A DNA stretch of 32,088 nt from positions 1 to 32,088 of the forward strand of contig JANYLM010000118.1 of assembly GCA_025357835.1 (NCBI GenBank), in the 5' to 3' direction. Positions 24,955-32,088 of this stretch are shown one piece after another (within the stretch, counting starts at the first letter, position 1; each line of letters opens with the position of its first letter). The notes under the pieces were generated by a model. It made no database searches and was not told the origin of the DNA. It was given only the letters and a program-made list of their open reading frames with translations. The position numbers and the translations under genes were made by a program. This stretch comes from Gammaproteobacteria bacterium. GTDB taxonomy: Bacteria; Pseudomonadota; Gammaproteobacteria; Steroidobacterales; Steroidobacteraceae.

Positions 24955-25778
24955 ACTACAAAAGCTCCTACTTCATCTTGACCTGTCTCGGATTCGGGTT
25001 CGCCTTTCTGTACATACCCATCCTGTCCATGGTGGTGTTTTCCTTCAACGCGTCGAAACTCGTTACGGTGTGGGACGCGGCCCATTCGCCGACGCTGAAG
25101 TGGTACTACTCGCTGCTCAACAACGAAGAAATACTCGATGCGGCCTGGATTTCTCTCAAAGTCGCCGTCATCAACGCCTCGGGCTCGGTGATCCTCGGTA
25201 CCCTGGCGGGCTTCGGACTAGCGCGATTCAGTCAATTCCGCGGGCGTTTTACGCTCAACGCCATGACCACGGCGCCCTTGGTCATGCCCGAGGTGATCAC
25301 CGGATTGTCGCTACTATTGCTGTTCGTGGCCCTGGAGCAGTTGATCGGCTGGCCCGCGGGGCGCGGCATCACTACCATGACCATCGGGCACATGACTTTT
25401 TCGATGGCCTATGTCACGGTGATCGTGAATTCGCGTCTGGCGACTTTCGATACGGCGCTCGAGGAAGCCGCCATGGATCTGGGCGCCCGTCCTTTGAAGG
25501 TGTTTTTCGTGATCACGCTGCCCATCATCTTTCCGGCCATCTTGTCGGGATGGCTGCTGGCTTTCACGCTCTCCTGGGACGATCTGGTGATCTCGAGTTT
25601 CACATCAGGGCCTGGCAGCAGCACCCTGCCCATGGTGGTGTTCTCGAAGGTGCGCCTCGGCGTCAGTCCCGAAATCAACGTGCTCGCGACCATCACCATC
25701 ACCGTGGTGACCTTGATGATTGTGGGCGTGAGCCTGTGGATGTCGCGGATGGCCAAACTGGATAAGGCGGCGGTCTAG
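24951..25778 (+). CDS. potI: Putrescine ABC transporter permease PotI
   Basis: 275-residue partner permease with about six membrane helices. The EAA loop (EAAMDLGARPLKVFFVITLP) lies at about 170-190, and the C-terminal LAFTLSWDDLVISSFTSGPG is typical of PotI/PotC. The frame is open back to 24909, but ATG 24951 overlaps the potH stop as ATGA and matches the normal N-terminus. It ends the potFGHI operon. In the following 148 bp before the convergent DUF5329 gene I see no convincing terminator. Confidence 0.94.
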   Translation: MNYKSSYFILTCLGFGFAFLYIPILSMVVFSFNASKLVTVWDAAHSPTLKWYYSLLNNEEILDAAWISLKVAVINASGSVILGTLAGFGLARFSQFRGRFTLNAMTTAPLVMPEVITGLSLLLLFVALEQLIGWPAGRGITTMTIGHMTFSMAYVTVIVNSRLATFDTALEEAAMDLGARPLKVFFVITLPIIFPAILSGWLLAFTLSWDDLVISSFTSGPGSSTLPMVVFSKVRLGVSPEINVLATITITVVTLMIVGVSLWMSRMAKLDKAAV

Positions 25779-25926
25779 TCGATGTTGTGGAAGGCACTCA
25801 TGGCATTCAGCCGTTTACTGCCGTGCCGAATATAGCGCAACCGCCGGTCGCTCCACCGCTATCTCAGTGGTGCTCCGCAGGCCTGTACGCGCCGGTGTCT
25901 GTGCTGTGCCGAACAGCGAATGAGTC

Positions 25927-26325
25927 TCAGGGAAGCGAGCTTGCCGGCGGCTCGCGCGAGCGCCGATATTGCGCGAGCAGTTCCCGCAGCCATTGCGCCG
26001 CGGGAACCTCGGCCATGCCCGGGCACCGGATCCCGTAGGGCAAGCCGCTCATACTGCTGCGCGTCGCCCCTTTGTCGATGAAGTCGTCCGCGCTATGGAT
26101 GAGATTCCTCGCGAGCAGCGCCTGATATTTAAGCCGCAGATGCTCGACGGCCTTTTTCGCGTCATACCAACTCCCATTGCGGTAGAAGTCGCACTCCGAT
26201 GCGGCGACAGCCCCGAGCATGTAGTCGACCTCGACTTGCATCGGATCGGGTGCTTCGGCTCGGGCTATCGGCAGTGCCAGAAGACTCACTAGCACCAGCC
26301 CAAATGCCGCCGCGCGGCGCTTCAC
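25927..26325 (-). CDS. Small exported DUF5329-like protein
   Basis: 132 residues with a signal peptide (about 1-23, LVLVSLLALPIARAEA). The body shows the DUF5329 pattern: VDYMLGAVAASECDFYRNGSWY (about 33-54, named in part), AVEHLRLKYQALLAR, ADDFIDKGATRSSMSGLPYGIRC and AAQWLRELLAQYR. Two cysteines (about 44 and 100) may form a disulfide. The function of the family is unknown; export to the periplasm is the only safe statement. The start is GTG (26323-26325), with GAG 2-4 nt upstream; no better start is available. It converges with potI. Confidence 0.75.
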   Translation of the reverse strand: MKRRAAAFGLVLVSLLALPIARAEAPDPMQVEVDYMLGAVAASECDFYRNGSWYDAKKAVEHLRLKYQALLARNLIHSADDFIDKGATRSSMSGLPYGIRCPGMAEVPAAQWLRELLAQYRRSREPPASSLP

Positions 26326-26406
26326 AGCTCGTTCCCGAGTGGCAGGAGGGCAAGCAGGCGGACCCAGATCGGTCGCCGCGCGTCGCGCGAAGGGTCACGG
26401 CAGCAT

Positions 26407-26602
26407 TCAACCGATAAACAGCTTGCCGCGATCAAATACGAAGAACTTTGCGTGCAGTCCATAGTTTCCATGGCGTGACACGACGGCCGTCTGGCCTCTG
26501 CCGCTCCAGCAGTAATTGTAGCTCTTCGGGCGCGGCAACGAAATACGTGTTGCTGCGCTGGGACGTTCGTTGCCGGCCGTCCCACTTAGGCACTTCAGAG
26601 TA
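26407..26602 (-). pseudogene. Broken phospholipase-D-like (HKD) gene fragment
   Basis: On the minus strand, 26410-26472 encodes HGNYGLHAKFFVFDRGKLFIG in two overlapping pieces, GNYGLHAKFFVFD and FDRGKLFIG. This is the HxK(x4)D motif and the following FIG of phospholipase-D/cardiolipin-synthase-like proteins. The frame stops at once after FIG (26407-26409), where intact members continue with SxN. A second minus-strand frame (26602-26435, 56 codons, no start codon) carries TYFVAAPEELQLLLERQR, which could be an out-of-frame upstream part, since related proteins have a YFVP segment before the second HKD motif. I read this as a relic with a frameshift and internal deletion; the second fragment is less sure. 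Confidence 0.45.
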
Positions 26603-26633
26603 CTACCTATCGCGCGGCTCAGAGACGGCGCGA

Positions 26634-26963
26634 TCAATCGTCCTTTTTGACCGTAATCTCACTTCTGACCGACTTCACGTGCTCGGTCCTTTCCGCGATG
26701 GACACAGCCTTGGCGATCGCTTTCTGGGTGCGGGCGGTTCCGCTGAGGTAAACGATGCCGTTCGCATCCGTGTCGACGTGGATGCGACCGAGGCTGGTGA
26801 TGTGGTTCGCGGCTAATTCGGCCTTGATCTTCGTGGTGATGACCGAGTCCTTAACGAAGGCCGCGGGGTGAGAACGATCCGTGTCGGTGTCGGCCGCATA
26901 GCCGATCACGGGGGTAAGTGAAGTGCCGAGAATCAGGCAGGCGAGGGCGAGAGTGGTTTTCAT
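26634..26963 (-). CDS. Exported BON-domain protein (OsmY-like)
   Basis: 109 residues. The signal peptide (about 1-23, TLALACLILGTSLTPVIGYAA) is followed by one BON domain (about 38-106): FVKDSVITTKIKAELAANHI, then IHVDTDANGIVYLSGTA and ERTEHVKSVRSEITV. BON proteins are periplasmic and bind phospholipid or membranes, often under osmotic or other envelope stress. OsmY has two BON domains; this one has a single copy. The frame is open to 27056, but ATG 26963 has AAGGA 6-7 nt upstream and starts a proper signal peptide. Confidence 0.85.
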   Translation of the reverse strand: MKTTLALACLILGTSLTPVIGYAADTDTDRSHPAAFVKDSVITTKIKAELAANHITSLGRIHVDTDANGIVYLSGTARTQKAIAKAVSIAERTEHVKSVRSEITVKKDD

Positions 26964-27266
26964 AGAATGTCCTTGTAAGCAAAAGTGCGCACGGAGAGCT
27001 GCTCCGTATGCATAGCCTGATGGATGGAGCCGTCTGTCGTCGGTGCGCTGGCGCACGTAGAACAGGCGGTGGTTTCGGGTCGACTACCTCTGTGCGCGGC
27101 CGTATCAACCGATCGGCAATCGGGCGCGGAGTGCGCGCGAAGCCGACGAATCCCCTGCGTTGAAGCAGACGTAGTCTCGGCGCATACTCGCCGCGATCGG
27201 CGGGCGGGCCCCATCGGCTCACTGCCGCAGAACGACCACGGAAAAAATGTTGAACGGGGGAAACTC
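26964..27266. other. 303-bp divergent intergenic region
   Basis: It separates the minus-strand BON gene from the plus-strand gene at 27267, so it should hold both promoters. I see a 6-bp hairpin (ACGGAG 26991-26996 with CTCCGT 27002-27007), which would lie in the BON gene leader or promoter. I see no convincing -35/-10 pair, tRNA or conserved protein. Short frames crossing it do not resemble known proteins. Confidence 0.5.
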
Positions 27267-27749
27267 ATGAATAGGATACTCAGAACGTTTCTGATTGGAA
27301 CGGTTCTCGCGGCGGGACTTGGTTCCGTAGCTTTGGCGGCTGACGCACCGGATCCGATAGTCGGCACTTGGACGCTGAACGTTGCGAAGTCCAAATTCAC
27401 CTCTAGTCCGGCAGCGAAATCTCAAACACGGACGTACACGGAGTCCGCGCAGGGCACCACACTCACGTTCAATGGAGTCGCGGCAGATGGGTCAGCCATA
27501 TCCGGGCAGTCGACATTCAAGTACGACGGCAAAGATTATGCGATCACCGGATCCCCGGACTATGACACCTTGTCGTTGAAGCGTCTCAACGGCAGTACCG
27601 TCAGGAGCACGTTGAAGAAGGCCGGCAAAGTCGTGGGTACGACGATTCGCAGCATCTCCGGACACGGCAAGGTAATGACCTTGGCGACCAAGGCTAAGGA
27701 CACCAAGGGCGCACCCATCGACTTTGTCGCCGTTTACGACCGACAGTAA
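27267..27749 (+). CDS. Small exported protein of an uncharacterised family
   Basis: 160 residues. The signal peptide (about 1-24, ending VALAA) is followed by a beta-rich body that starts DPIVGTWTLNVAKSKF and continues with YDGKDYAITGSPDYDTLSLKR and STLKKAGKVVGTTIRSISG. The GTW start and alternating beta pattern recall small lipocalin-like domains. I have seen this pattern in unnamed exported proteins, but no function is known to me. The frame is open from 27024; ATG 27267 is chosen for the GGGGGAA ribosome binding site (about 27256-27262) and the signal peptide directly after it. Confidence 0.75.
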   Translation: MNRILRTFLIGTVLAAGLGSVALAADAPDPIVGTWTLNVAKSKFTSSPAAKSQTRTYTESAQGTTLTFNGVAADGSAISGQSTFKYDGKDYAITGSPDYDTLSLKRLNGSTVRSTLKKAGKVVGTTIRSISGHGKVMTLATKAKDTKGAPIDFVAVYDRQ

Positions 27750-27759
27750 GCAATCGGGT

Positions 27760-27798
27760 GGAGCGGGCCTGGCCTGGTGCGAATACCACGCCCGCTCC
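27760..27798 (+). terminator. Strong hairpin after the 27267 gene
   Basis: GGAGCGGGC (27760-27768) pairs perfectly with GCCCGCTCC (27790-27798), and TGGT (27775-27778) with ACCA (27785-27788) inside the loop. It starts 10 bp after the stop codon. No T-run follows, so it may be an RNA 3'-end structure and not a classical intrinsic terminator. Confidence 0.5.
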
Positions 27799-27951
27799 GA
27801 TCAGGGTCACACCAAGACTTTAAGGGATTTCCCGCAAGCGCGCCGCAGGGTCTCCCTTGCCACGATCATGAACTTGGAGATATAGCAGCGACGGCGTTGG
27901 TAATTAAGATGATTTTGCGTATTTATCGGTCTCCGCGGTGGATCTCAAGTC

Positions 27952-28869
27952 ATGGACGCAGTGGCCGTTAAACGGATCATGCAGCACCCTTCGAACAATC
28001 AGGCGAGCATTGCGCCGCGGGAATTGGATAATTGCGAGATAGTCCACGGCCTCATGGAACGCTGCCTGGCTGGTGATTCTCTGGCCGTGCCGGTGCTGCC
28101 GGAAGTGGCAGTGCGTGTGGTGCGCGCGGGGCCCGGTGGTTCGATCAACGCCCAGCAGCTCGCGGATATCATTAAAGCAGATCCTGCGCTTACCATGTAC
28201 GTGCTGCGCATCGCCAACTCGGCGGCGAAAAAGCCGGCATCAGCCATCGTGGCTCTGCCGCACGCGGTGGCGTGGCTGGGATTCGAGGAGGTGGCTAACA
28301 TCGCCTTTACCGTGGCGCTGCAGGGCAAAATGCTGGACGTCAAGGGACAACAGCACAAAGCGCGGCGGCTGTGGCGGCACTCGCTGGCGAGCGCTTTGTG
28401 GGCGCGGCAACTGGCGCACATGCTCGCCAAGCAGACCGACATGTGCTACCTCTGCGGCTTGCTGCACAACATCGGCAAGGTGGTCACCTTGGGCGCGGTG
28501 CATGACCTCGCACAATGCGCGGGCAGAAAACTGGCCAGCGAAGACTACGATAGGCTCATCGAAACCTTTCATCGCCACATTGGCGCGCGCGTCGTCACCC
28601 GCTGGGCGTTGCCGTCGCCGATTCTGACGGTGACCTCGCAGTGGGAAGCCTATGCGGCCGCCGGCCCAGCGCGATTCGAAAGCAATGTGGTCAACGTGGC
28701 ACACTCGCTGGCGAACTTCACCCTGCTTGAATCCACGCCGCTGGCGCGCGATTTGCTGGTGACGGATGCGGCGTACCGGGATCTTGGGCTGACTGACGCC
28801 GACGCCGAACCCTTGTTTGAGTCCGCTGCCGGCATCGTCGCCGAATTGGACCGCTATCTAGCGCCGTGA
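27952..28869 (+). CDS. HDOD-domain protein
   Basis: 305 residues with an HDOD domain over about 35-240. LPEVAVRVVRAG (about 49-60), LADIIKADPALTMYVLRIANS (about 71-91, named in part) and IVALPHAVAWLGFEEVANIAF match the family. HDOD domains descend from HD phosphohydrolases but usually lack catalysis and act as signalling scaffolds. Here RHSLASALWARQLA keeps one His, while the HD pair reads LLHNIGK, with Asn in place of Asp, so it is probably not an enzyme. No extra receiver or EAL domain is present. GGAT lies about 8 nt before the ATG. A paralogue lies at 30259-31113. Confidence 0.88.
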   Translation: MDAVAVKRIMQHPSNNQASIAPRELDNCEIVHGLMERCLAGDSLAVPVLPEVAVRVVRAGPGGSINAQQLADIIKADPALTMYVLRIANSAAKKPASAIVALPHAVAWLGFEEVANIAFTVALQGKMLDVKGQQHKARRLWRHSLASALWARQLAHMLAKQTDMCYLCGLLHNIGKVVTLGAVHDLAQCAGRKLASEDYDRLIETFHRHIGARVVTRWALPSPILTVTSQWEAYAAAGPARFESNVVNVAHSLANFTLLESTPLARDLLVTDAAYRDLGLTDADAEPLFESAAGIVAELDRYLAP

Positions 28870-29001
28870 GCGCCCGCCGCGCCGCCGCGGCCATCAGCAC
28901 CGCACTGGACCGATACGCGCTAGTGGCTTTCCGCGCCGCGCCGGGACGGTGGCTGAGTAGGGAGCTTTCAATGCGCGCTTCGCTCCATTATCGTGCAGGG
29001 C

Positions 29002-30174
29002 ATGAAAAACGATACGCTGGTGAACCATCCCCCCGCGGTGCTCATGCCTGCCGACGATCGCCCCCTGGTGGCACCGATTTACCAGTCGGTGAAGTTCTCC
29101 TTCGATGATACCGGCGAGACTCTGCGCTACCTGCGCGGCGAACGAGAAGGATTTTTTTACTCGCGTTCGTCCAACCCCACCTTGAAGCAATTGCAACTCT
29201 TGCTCGCGCAGCTGCAGGGCAGAGACGACTGCCTGCTGACGGCCTCCGGTGTCGCGACCCTTGCCGTGACTCTTCTATCCCTGTGCAAACAGGGCGATCA
29301 CGTTCTCGCCTTCGTCGAATCCTATGGCCCGACTCGCTACATCGTGCAGCATCTTCTGGCGAAGTTCGGCGTTGCTCATACTTTGGTGTCGATCGAGGAC
29401 CTCGGAGGAATCGAACGGGTGTTGCGCAATGTGCCCACCCGCGTGGTGGTGTTCGAGAGTCCCACCAACCCGGTCACCAAAATCGCCGACATCGAGCATC
29501 TGACGGCGCATGCGCGGCGCGCCGGCGCTGTTACGGTGCTCGACAATACATTTGCGGGCTTTCACAACCACGGCGCCTACGACATCGACATCTTCCTGCA
29601 CAGTCTGACGAAGTACGCTTCGGGCCACGGCGATGTGATGGGCGGAGCCATCATCGCCCGCAGCGAACTGATCGCTGCGATGCGCAAGGACATCGTGTCG
29701 ATGGGACCGACGCTCGATCCGCACGCGGCCTTTCTGATACAACGTGGCATGCGCACGTATTTTTTGCGTTACGAGCGGCAGTGCGCCAACGCGCTTGCGT
29801 GCAGCCAGTTCCTGAAGAGTCACCCGCGGGTGAACTGCGTCCATTACCCGGGCCTCGATACCCATCCTCAACACGCCCTGGCTCGGCGGCAAATGCGCGA
29901 TTTCGGCGCCGTGGTTACTGTCGAGTTGGACGGCGGCTTTGAACAGGGCGCACGGTTCGCGGAGGCGCTGCAGTTTTTTTCGATTTCGGCGAGTGTGGGG
30001 TCGGCCGAGTCCTTGGTCATGCCGCCGCAATTGTTGGCAGGCAACGAATACACCCCGGAACAACGAGCCGCGTCGCTGATTGGCCGCGGCACCGTGCGCC
30101 TGTCCATTGGCCTGGAGGACGCCGCCGACCTCGTACAGGACTTGGGGCAGGCTTTGGATAAGGCTTATATTTAA
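29002..30174 (+). CDS. Trans-sulfuration-type PLP enzyme (Cys/Met metabolism family)
   Basis: 390-residue PLP enzyme of the cystathionine gamma-synthase / cystathionine lyase / methionine gamma-lyase family. Key parts are YSRSSNPTLKQLQ (about 53-65), TASGVATLAVTLL (about 80-92), FESPTNP (about 151-157), the cofactor Asp181 in LDNTFAG, and the Schiff-base Lys204 in HSLTKYASGHGDVMGG. The C-terminal SVGSAESLVMPPQL and GTVRLSIGLEDAADL are also typical. Which sulfur amino acid it works on cannot be told. The start is uncertain: GTG 28993, ATG 29002 and ATG 29044 are in frame. I chose 29002; GCAGGG lies only 1 nt before it, but CATTAT (28986-28991) may be the -10 of a very short leader. Confidence 0.85.
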   Translation: MKNDTLVNHPPAVLMPADDRPLVAPIYQSVKFSFDDTGETLRYLRGEREGFFYSRSSNPTLKQLQLLLAQLQGRDDCLLTASGVATLAVTLLSLCKQGDHVLAFVESYGPTRYIVQHLLAKFGVAHTLVSIEDLGGIERVLRNVPTRVVVFESPTNPVTKIADIEHLTAHARRAGAVTVLDNTFAGFHNHGAYDIDIFLHSLTKYASGHGDVMGGAIIARSELIAAMRKDIVSMGPTLDPHAAFLIQRGMRTYFLRYERQCANALACSQFLKSHPRVNCVHYPGLDTHPQHALARRQMRDFGAVVTVELDGGFEQGARFAEALQFFSISASVGSAESLVMPPQLLAGNEYTPEQRAASLIGRGTVRLSIGLEDAADLVQDLGQALDKAYI

Positions 30175-30194
30175 CTTATTTCTTTTACATACGA

Positions 30195-30241
30195 GGCACC
30201 TTCAGCATCCCCATCGCTTGCCGATACGGGGAGTAGGTGCC
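30195..30241 (+). promoter_or_regulatory. Nested hairpin before the second HDOD gene
   Basis: Three stacked stems: GGCACCT (30195-30201) with AGGTGCC (30235-30241), TCCCC (30208-30212) with GGGGA (30228-30232), and ATCG (30213-30216) with CGAT (30222-30225) around CTTGC. It fills most of the 84-bp gap and ends 4-5 nt before the ribosome binding site AAGGGAG (30246-30252). With no T-run behind it, it may be a structured 5' leader or a read-through-limiting hairpin after the PLP gene. Confidence 0.5.
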
Positions 30242-30258
30242 GTGTAAGGGAGTGTTCA

Positions 30259-31113
30259 GTGAGCCCGGAATCCGTTGTCGTACTTTCCGCTCTGAACTGC
30301 CAAGCGGCGCGCGACTACCTGAGCGAATCCCTATCCGGGCCGCAGACCATTGCGCCGCTGCCGCGAGTGTGTGCGCAGCTTGCGCAACTCACGGCGCAGC
30401 AAGCCACCGATGCGGTAACTCTGTCGCGACTGATTCAATCGGATCCGGCGCTCGCGGGCGAGATCATGCGCGTCGCGAATTCCCCGGCGTATCGGCCGCG
30501 CACGGCCATCGTTTCATTGCAGCAGGCGATTTCGTGGCTGGGCGTCGCGGAAGTTCGCAACATTGCGATGGCGGTGATGCTGCACGGCGAGGTGTTCGTC
30601 GCCCCGGGACACGAGCCGGAGTCCGAGGAGCTGTGGCGCGAGGCGTGGCTGGCGGGCCTATGGGCCAAGGAGATTGCACGCGAACGCCGCAAGCATGTTG
30701 AAAGCGCCTTTCTCGCCGCGCTGATGCATCGTACCGGTGCGGCACTCGCATTGAAGATCCTGTCGCGTTTCGAATCGGAACGACGCGTGGGTCTTGACGC
30801 GCGCGCCTTCGGCGATCTCGTCGTCGAATTCGAACCCGCGTTCGGCCGTCTATTGATGAATAACTGGCTGCTGCCCAAGGACGTGCAGGATGCGGCCAGC
30901 GAATGGCGCAACTACCGCGAATCGAAACACAGCGACCTCGCGGGAACCGTGCATGCGGCCCATCTATTCGCCACACATACCCTGCACCCGCAGTTGCTGA
31001 ACGAGGAAGTGGTGATGGAAAGCCCGGTGTTCGAGCAATTAGGCGTATTTCCGGACGATCGGCGGCGCATGCTCGCGAAACGCGATCATGTACGCGGCTT
31101 AGCGGGGATGTAG
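30259..31113 (+). CDS. HDOD-domain protein, degenerate
   Basis: 284 residues, a second HDOD protein related to the one at 27952. LPRVCAQLAQLT (about 35-46), LSRLIQSDPALAGEIMRVANSPAYRP (about 55-80, named in part) and IVSLQQAISWLGVAEVRNIAM match the domain. The remaining HD-like site is more worn: the first His position reads WREAWLAGLW and the HD pair reads LMHRTG, so metal-dependent hydrolysis is not expected. The GTG start has AAGGGAG 6 nt upstream. The SthA-like gene begins 1 nt after its stop, so the two are probably co-transcribed, which may tie this scaffold to redox status. Confidence 0.85.
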   Translation: MSPESVVVLSALNCQAARDYLSESLSGPQTIAPLPRVCAQLAQLTAQQATDAVTLSRLIQSDPALAGEIMRVANSPAYRPRTAIVSLQQAISWLGVAEVRNIAMAVMLHGEVFVAPGHEPESEELWREAWLAGLWAKEIARERRKHVESAFLAALMHRTGAALALKILSRFESERRVGLDARAFGDLVVEFEPAFGRLLMNNWLLPKDVQDAASEWRNYRESKHSDLAGTVHAAHLFATHTLHPQLLNEEVVMESPVFEQLGVFPDDRRRMLAKRDHVRGLAGM

Positions 31114-31114
31114 C

Positions 31115-32088
31115 GTGCAGCCGGCGGAGTTCGATTTTCTCTGCGTGGGGTCGGGACCGGCCGGCCAGAAAGCCGCGATTCAGGCCGCCAAAGCCGGCTT
31201 TCGCGCCGCGATCATCGAGCGCGATTCGCAAGTGGGCGGTTCCTGCTTGCTGTCGGGCACGATTCCCAGCAAGGCACTGCGGGAACAGGCGCTGCGCTAC
31301 CGCCGCATGCAGGGCAGTGCATCTTCATTAGCCGTGGAACTGCGCGGTGATGCGCCGCTGTCGGCCTTGCTGCACGGAGTGGACATCGTCATAGCCGCTC
31401 AAGACCGCTACTTGCAGGCACAGCTTGCGCGCAACCGCGTCGAGCTGATTCGCGGCCGCGGTGTCTTTCTGGATGCGAATCGCATCGAGGTGCAGCGCTT
31501 GGACGGCTCGCGGACGGTGGTGCGCGCGCCGCGGGTGCTGCTTGCCAGCGGTTCCCGGCCGCGGCATGTGCCTGCCATCGAAGTGGACCACGAACACATA
31601 CTCGACAGTGATTCCATTCTCAGCCTGGCCTACATACCCCGCTCCATGGTGGTGCTAGGCGGCGGCGTGATCGCCTGCGAATACGCCTCCATTTTCGCCG
31701 CGCTGGGTTGCGCCGTCACACTGCTCGACAAAGCCGTGGAGCCCTTGGGGTTTCTGGACTCGGCCCTGCGCAAGGGATTTCTCGACGCGTTCCGGGCGAT
31801 GGGTGGCCGGTATCAAGGCGGTGCCGAGGTTGCCGGCGCGCGATTCGACGGGTTTTCGCAGGTGGAAGTGCAGGTTCGGGACGGTGCTCCATTGACCGCG
31901 GACATCGTGCTCGCCGCATTCGGCCGGGTTGCCAACCTGGACGGGATCGGACTCGACCGACTGCAGCTTGCCATCAGCAGTCGCGGGCATGTGCAGGTGA
32001 ATGAACGCTACGAGACCAATATTCCCGGAATTTTCGCGGCCGGCGATGCCATCGGCCCGCCGGCGCTGGCGTGCGCAGCCGCCGATCA
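31115..32088 (+). CDS. sthA: SthA-like pyridine nucleotide transhydrogenase, 3' end missing
   Basis: First 324 codons of a flavoprotein of the disulfide-reductase superfamily; the gene runs off the window. FAD motif VGSGPAG (about 11-17). The redox-active site of lipoamide dehydrogenase (CxxxxC) reads CLLSGTIPSK, with Cys44 kept and the second Cys replaced by Thr49, as in soluble transhydrogenase SthA (CTHWGTIPSK). DSDSILSL (about 165-172), CEYASIFAALG and AAGDAIGPPALACAA also fit SthA, which moves hydride between NADPH and NAD+. The NAD(P) motif reads GGGVIA (about 179-184), Ala in place of the last Gly. It starts with GTG one base after the HDOD stop; no ATG is available nearby. Confidence 0.85.
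   Translation, partial: MQPAEFDFLCVGSGPAGQKAAIQAAKAGFRAAIIERDSQVGGSCLLSGTIPSKALREQALRYRRMQGSASSLAVELRGDAPLSALLHGVDIVIAAQDRYLQAQLARNRVELIRGRGVFLDANRIEVQRLDGSRTVVRAPRVLLASGSRPRHVPAIEVDHEHILDSDSILSLAYIPRSMVVLGGGVIACEYASIFAALGCAVTLLDKAVEPLGFLDSALRKGFLDAFRAMGGRYQGGAEVAGARFDGFSQVEVQVRDGAPLTADIVLAAFGRVANLDGIGLDRLQLAISSRGHVQVNERYETNIPGIFAAGDAIGPPALACAAAD

Noticed and set aside
25070-25765. Second plus-strand frame (231 codons) inside potI
   Set aside because: His/Arg-rich translation out of frame with an intact permease.
25779-25926. Possible terminator after potI
   Set aside because: Only 4-5 bp imperfect stems and no T-run are visible.
27777-27971. Small plus-strand frame (64 codons) upstream of the first HDOD gene
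   Set aside because: No ribosome binding site or recognisable domain; it overlaps the hairpin at 27760-27798.
1-32088. CRISPR array, tRNA, rRNA, insertion sequence or prophage
   Set aside because: No regularly spaced repeats, cloverleaf-like sequence, transposase, integrase or phage structural genes were seen.

Overview
The window looks like chromosomal DNA of a G+C-rich gammaproteobacterium. Supporting signs are a fused RlmKL methyltransferase, a YhhQ queuosine-precursor transporter, an SthA-type transhydrogenase, a Puu-type putrescine pathway and tripartite RND efflux genes. The lineage is an inference from gene content; no rRNA or other marker is present. I see no phage, insertion sequence, CRISPR array or tRNA.

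Layout. 1-5546: RND efflux operon, permease (5' end cut off by the window) - periplasmic adaptor - outer-membrane lipoprotein. 5560-7050 (minus): GAF-like/EAL protein with a degenerate loop 6. 7142-7852: yhhQ. 7985-8761: glycine-zipper/OmpA protein. 8853-12201: first polyamine block, with a cupin protein, a class III omega-aminotransferase (minus), a divergent PuuR-like HTH-cupin regulator and N-carbamoylputrescine amidase. 12188-13642: DEDDh exonuclease fused to a GIY-YIG (UvrC-N/Cho-like) nuclease. 13736-16529: a Phd/VapC toxin-antitoxin pair whose toxin stop overlaps the TTG start of rlmKL. 16653-17902: two exported proteins, the second DUF6152-like. 17939-25778: second polyamine block, with puuB (minus), then puuD-puuA and the ABC importer potFGHI. 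25927-27749: small exported proteins (DUF5329, BON, and an unnamed family) around a broken phospholipase-D-like fragment. 27952-32088: two HDOD proteins flanking a trans-sulfuration-type PLP enzyme, then the start of an SthA-like flavoprotein that runs off the window.

How the genes work together. PotFGHI imports putrescine and AguB makes it from N-carbamoylputrescine. PuuA glutamylates it, PuuB oxidises it and PuuD releases GABA. The omega-aminotransferase could then take GABA or putrescine onward. The aldehyde dehydrogenase PuuC and the agmatine deiminase AguA are not in the window. The most distinctive regulatory signal is a pair of perfect AT-rich palindromes, 18 bp at 10659-10676 and 16 bp at 19480-19495. 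Each lies at or within one base of the start codon, of the PuuR-like gene and of puuD respectively, which suggests shared PuuR-type control of leaderless or nearly leaderless transcripts.

No single wholly new system is evident. The points most worth a second look are these palindromes, the toxin-antitoxin/rlmKL coupling, the predicted His-His mature N-terminus of the DUF6152 protein, the RND permease lacking the TM10 lysine, and a long nested hairpin before the second HDOD gene.
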